Shown here: piece after piece, positions 6,149 to 7,789 of the stretch
Layout: each line of letters opens with the position of its first letter
Position numbering within the stretch: the first letter of the stretch is position 1
NCBI GenBank assembly: GCA_001817685.1
Contig: MHIV01000007.1
Coordinates: forward strand, 1,720-9,508
DNA from: Candidatus Colwellbacteria bacterium RIFCSPHIGHO2_02_FULL_45_17
GTDB lineage: Bacteria > Patescibacteriota > Minisyncoccia > UBA6257 > Colwellbacteraceae
Direction of reading: 5' to 3'
Length of the DNA: 7,789 nucleotides
The notes under the pieces: generated by a model
Database searches by the model: none
Told to the model about the DNA's origin: nothing
The model's input: the letters and a program-made list of their open reading frames with translations, nothing else
Position numbers and translations under genes: made by a program

Positions 6149-6164
6149 GCGCCCTATGAAACAA
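6136..6164 (-). promoter_or_regulatory. Candidate pth promoter (TTGTTT, 17-base spacer, TACAAT), leaderless
   Basis: On the minus strand TTGTTT (6164-6159) is followed after 17 bases by TACAAT (6141-6136; five of six matches). A start seven to eight bases on falls at 6129-6128, just before the pth ATG at 6127. The -35 lies within lepB codons 2-3. The -10 element is one base from the lepB -10, so both promoters can hardly be occupied at once. The -35 match is weak (TTG only). Confidence 0.5.
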
Positions 6165-6689
6165 TTTCTTCTGCCGCTCCTCGAAGTTTTCGAGATTTTG
6201 GCGGTTGTCCTTATCTCTATATATGTAATTTATGGGTTTATTGCCCAGCCGTTTCTTGTCCAGGGGGCCAGTATGGAGCCCAATTTTTCAAGCGGCGATT
6301 ATCTTCTAGTGGATGAAGCGACTTATTATTTCAGAGAACCTGTGAGGGGAGAAGTAATTGTGTTTAAGAACCCAAACGACGCCGATGAATTTTATATCAA
6401 GCGCATCGTTGGTCTACCGGGAGAGGAAGTTATAGTGAGTGACAACGAGGTTTTCGTAAATGGAGAATTGGTTGATGAGCCTTATCTTGCCGATGGGATT
6501 AAGGTTGATGGGAGGTATGTGTTTCAGCTGGATCAAGATCAGTATTTTGTGATGGGAGACAACCGTCCGCAGAGTTTCGATTCCAGAAATTGGGGTCCAT
6601 TGGGAGAGGACTTGATAATAGGAGTGGTTAGGCTGAGATTTTGGCCTCCGGCTTCGTTCGGGTCGTTTACGTATCAAGCTAGCCAGTAG
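6156..6689 (+). CDS. lepB: Signal peptidase I
   Basis: Membrane serine protease (S26) that removes Sec and Tat signal peptides on the outer face of the cytoplasmic membrane. It has 177 residues, with one N-terminal membrane helix (about 11-30). The catalytic Ser39 lies in QGASMEP and the general base Lys82 in YIKRIVGLPGE. Box E reads GDNRPQSFDSRNWG (134-147), matching the family's GDN-x(3)-S-x-DSR-x-WG pattern, so the enzyme should be active. The compact single-helix form resembles Gram-positive enzymes more than E. coli LepB. The ATG at 6156 is chosen because it follows a candidate leaderless promoter by about seven bases; an in-frame ATG at 6147 overlaps the -10, and 6084 gives an unlikely soluble extension. 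It is a plausible processor of the repeat protein's signal peptide. hisS follows after one base. Confidence 0.95.
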   Translation: MKQFLLPLLEVFEILAVVLISIYVIYGFIAQPFLVQGASMEPNFSSGDYLLVDEATYYFREPVRGEVIVFKNPNDADEFYIKRIVGLPGEEVIVSDNEVFVNGELVDEPYLADGIKVDGRYVFQLDQDQYFVMGDNRPQSFDSRNWGPLGEDLIIGVVRLRFWPPASFGSFTYQASQ

Positions 6690-6690
6690 T

Positions 6691-7789
6691 ATGCCGGCCG
6701 TAAAGAAACTTCGAGCTAAGAACGGGCCGACTTATAAAGTGAACACAAGCGTGAAGGCGAAACCCGATAGCGGAGAAAAACAAAGGGGGAATAGGGACAT
6801 AGACTTTCTTATGCCGCCTCGGGGGATGCACGACGTTCTACCGGCTGATGCCCCAGTGAGAGACAAAGTTGTCGAGGCCTCGAGACGGATGGCAGAGTTT
6901 TATGATTTCGCCGAGATAAATACCCCGGTTCTCGAGAAAGTCGAGTTATTCAAAAGGGGAGTGGGTGAGAAGACGGACATTGTCGGAAAAGAAATGTACA
7001 CGCTTCGTACGAAAGGCGGTGACAAGCTGGCTCTTCGTCCAGAAGGAACCGCGCCGGTTGTGAGAGCATACCTGCAACACGGTATGCACAAACTTCCGCA
7101 GCCGCAAAGGTTTTATTATTTCGGTCCGTTCTTCCGTCACGAAAGACCGCAGGCGGGCCGCTATCGTCAACTCTGGCAAATCGGATTGGAAATAGTCGGA
7201 GGTGAGAGCGATCCAGTCTACGATGCCCAGATAATCGTTATGTTCTATAGAATCCTTGAGGAGCTAAAGACTGGCCCGCTCTCTGTGAATATGAATAGTA
7301 TCGGATGCCGCGTTTGTAGGCCTGGGTATCGGACTAAATTAGTTGCCTACTATAAAGGAAAGGATGTCTGTAAGGATTGCAAAGATCGTCTTAAAGATAA
7401 TCCTATGCGTCTCTTGGACTGCAAGAAAGAATCGTGTCAGCCATTTAAAGCCGATGCTCCTAGTATTTTGGATAGTCTCTGCAGTTCATGCAGGAGTCAC
7501 TTGAAGCAAGTCCTGGAATATCTCGAGGAGCTTGGGCTTCCATACTTTATGAATCCGACATTAGTGAGAGGTCTGGATTATTATAACAGGACGGTTTTTG
7601 AGATTTTTCCTGATGGAGAGGATTTGGCGTTAGTAGCCGGCGGTCGCTACGACTATCTTGCAGAGATGTTAGGAGGTAGGCCAACGCCTGCGGCTGGGGC
7701 TGCTATGGGCGTTGATCGCATCGTTGACTTAATGAAAGGAGAAAATCCAAAGCTTCTCCAGCTTAGAATTAAGAAAAAGGTATTCTTGG
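6691..7789 (+). CDS. hisS: Histidyl-tRNA synthetase (class II), zinc-type insertion, 3'-partial
   Basis: Cytosolic enzyme that charges tRNA-His with histidine. The reading frame is open from 6691 to the right edge, giving 366 residues of the usual 420-450. The catalytic core begins MPPRGMHDVLP (41-51), with LRPEGTAPVVRA (115-126), motif 2 FFRHERPQAGRYRQLWQIG (147-165), the histidine signature LVRGLDYYNRT (291-301), and AGGRYD (316-321). The insertion holds eight Cys: 206/209, 227/230, 244/249, 264/267, as in the Cys-rich HisRS of clostridia and some other bacteria, suggesting structural zinc. The anticodon-binding domain is mostly beyond the window. The first 40 residues are basic and not part of the family fold. 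The in-frame ATG at 6811 (Met41) is an alternative start, but the ATG at 6691 fits the one-base gap after lepB. No Shine-Dalgarno is seen at either. Confidence 0.96.
   Translation, partial: MPAVKKLRAKNGPTYKVNTSVKAKPDSGEKQRGNRDIDFLMPPRGMHDVLPADAPVRDKVVEASRRMAEFYDFAEINTPVLEKVELFKRGVGEKTDIVGKEMYTLRTKGGDKLALRPEGTAPVVRAYLQHGMHKLPQPQRFYYFGPFFRHERPQAGRYRQLWQIGLEIVGGESDPVYDAQIIVMFYRILEELKTGPLSVNMNSIGCRVCRPGYRTKLVAYYKGKDVCKDCKDRLKDNPMRLLDCKKESCQPFKADAPSILDSLCSSCRSHLKQVLEYLEELGLPYFMNPTLVRGLDYYNRTVFEIFPDGEDLALVAGGRYDYLAEMLGGRPTPAAGAAMGVDRIVDLMKGENPKLLQLRIKKKVFL

Noticed and set aside
6084..6155. Upstream in-frame ATGs (6084, 6147) for lepB
   Set aside because: The first lies within the pth coding region and adds residues atypical for signal peptidase; the second overlaps the candidate -10. 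The ATG at 6156 gives the normal short N-terminus.
6900..7179. Minus-strand open frames opposite hisS
   Set aside because: The plus strand encodes the conserved catalytic core of HisRS across this region; the antisense frames have no recognisable features.

Overview
The window looks like a chromosomal segment of a Patescibacteria/CPR bacterium, most likely from the Parcubacteria side. This is inferred from protein style: short, compact pseudopilins of the 'GQSLVE' and 'SALPTV' types, a secreted protein with C-DG-DNDGDG repeats, and a PilM-PilN fusion beside pth, lepB and a zinc-type hisS. Genes are tightly packed; the longest non-coding gaps are 43 and 28 bases, so there is no gene-free stretch to describe. 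Only one of eight starts has a convincing Shine-Dalgarno sequence. No rRNA, tRNA, CRISPR array or mobile element was seen.

Region 1 (2-5581, + strand) is a type IV pilus / type II secretion-like assembly cluster. It begins with the C-terminal three quarters of the inner-membrane platform protein PilC/GspF. Next come a GspH/FimT-like pseudopilin, a GspI/PilV-like pseudopilin, and a 520-residue secreted protein with two beta-rich domains flanking five acidic, cysteine-bearing, probably calcium-binding repeats. The cluster ends with a PilX/GspK-like pseudopilin lacking Glu at +5 and a PilM-PilN fusion whose actin-like nucleotide-binding motifs are degenerate. The reading proposed here is a minor-pseudopilin tip complex carrying a Ca-binding adhesin-like cargo, assembled on a PilC/PilMN inner-membrane base. 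The motor ATPase, major pilin, prepilin peptidase and any separate PilO are not in the window.

Region 2 (5543-7789) holds housekeeping genes. pth (peptidyl-tRNA hydrolase, - strand) converges on the pilus cluster and overlaps its last gene tail-to-tail by 39 bases. lepB (signal peptidase I, + strand) diverges from pth across 28 bases containing two interlocked candidate promoters, each predicted to start transcription at or beside the start codon. hisS (histidyl-tRNA synthetase) follows lepB after one base and runs off the right end.

LepB could remove the Sec signal peptide of the repeat protein, while the pseudopilins need a prepilin peptidase encoded elsewhere. The most notable items are the putative tip/adhesin protein, the pseudo-actin PilM-PilN fusion, and the back-to-back promoter pair.
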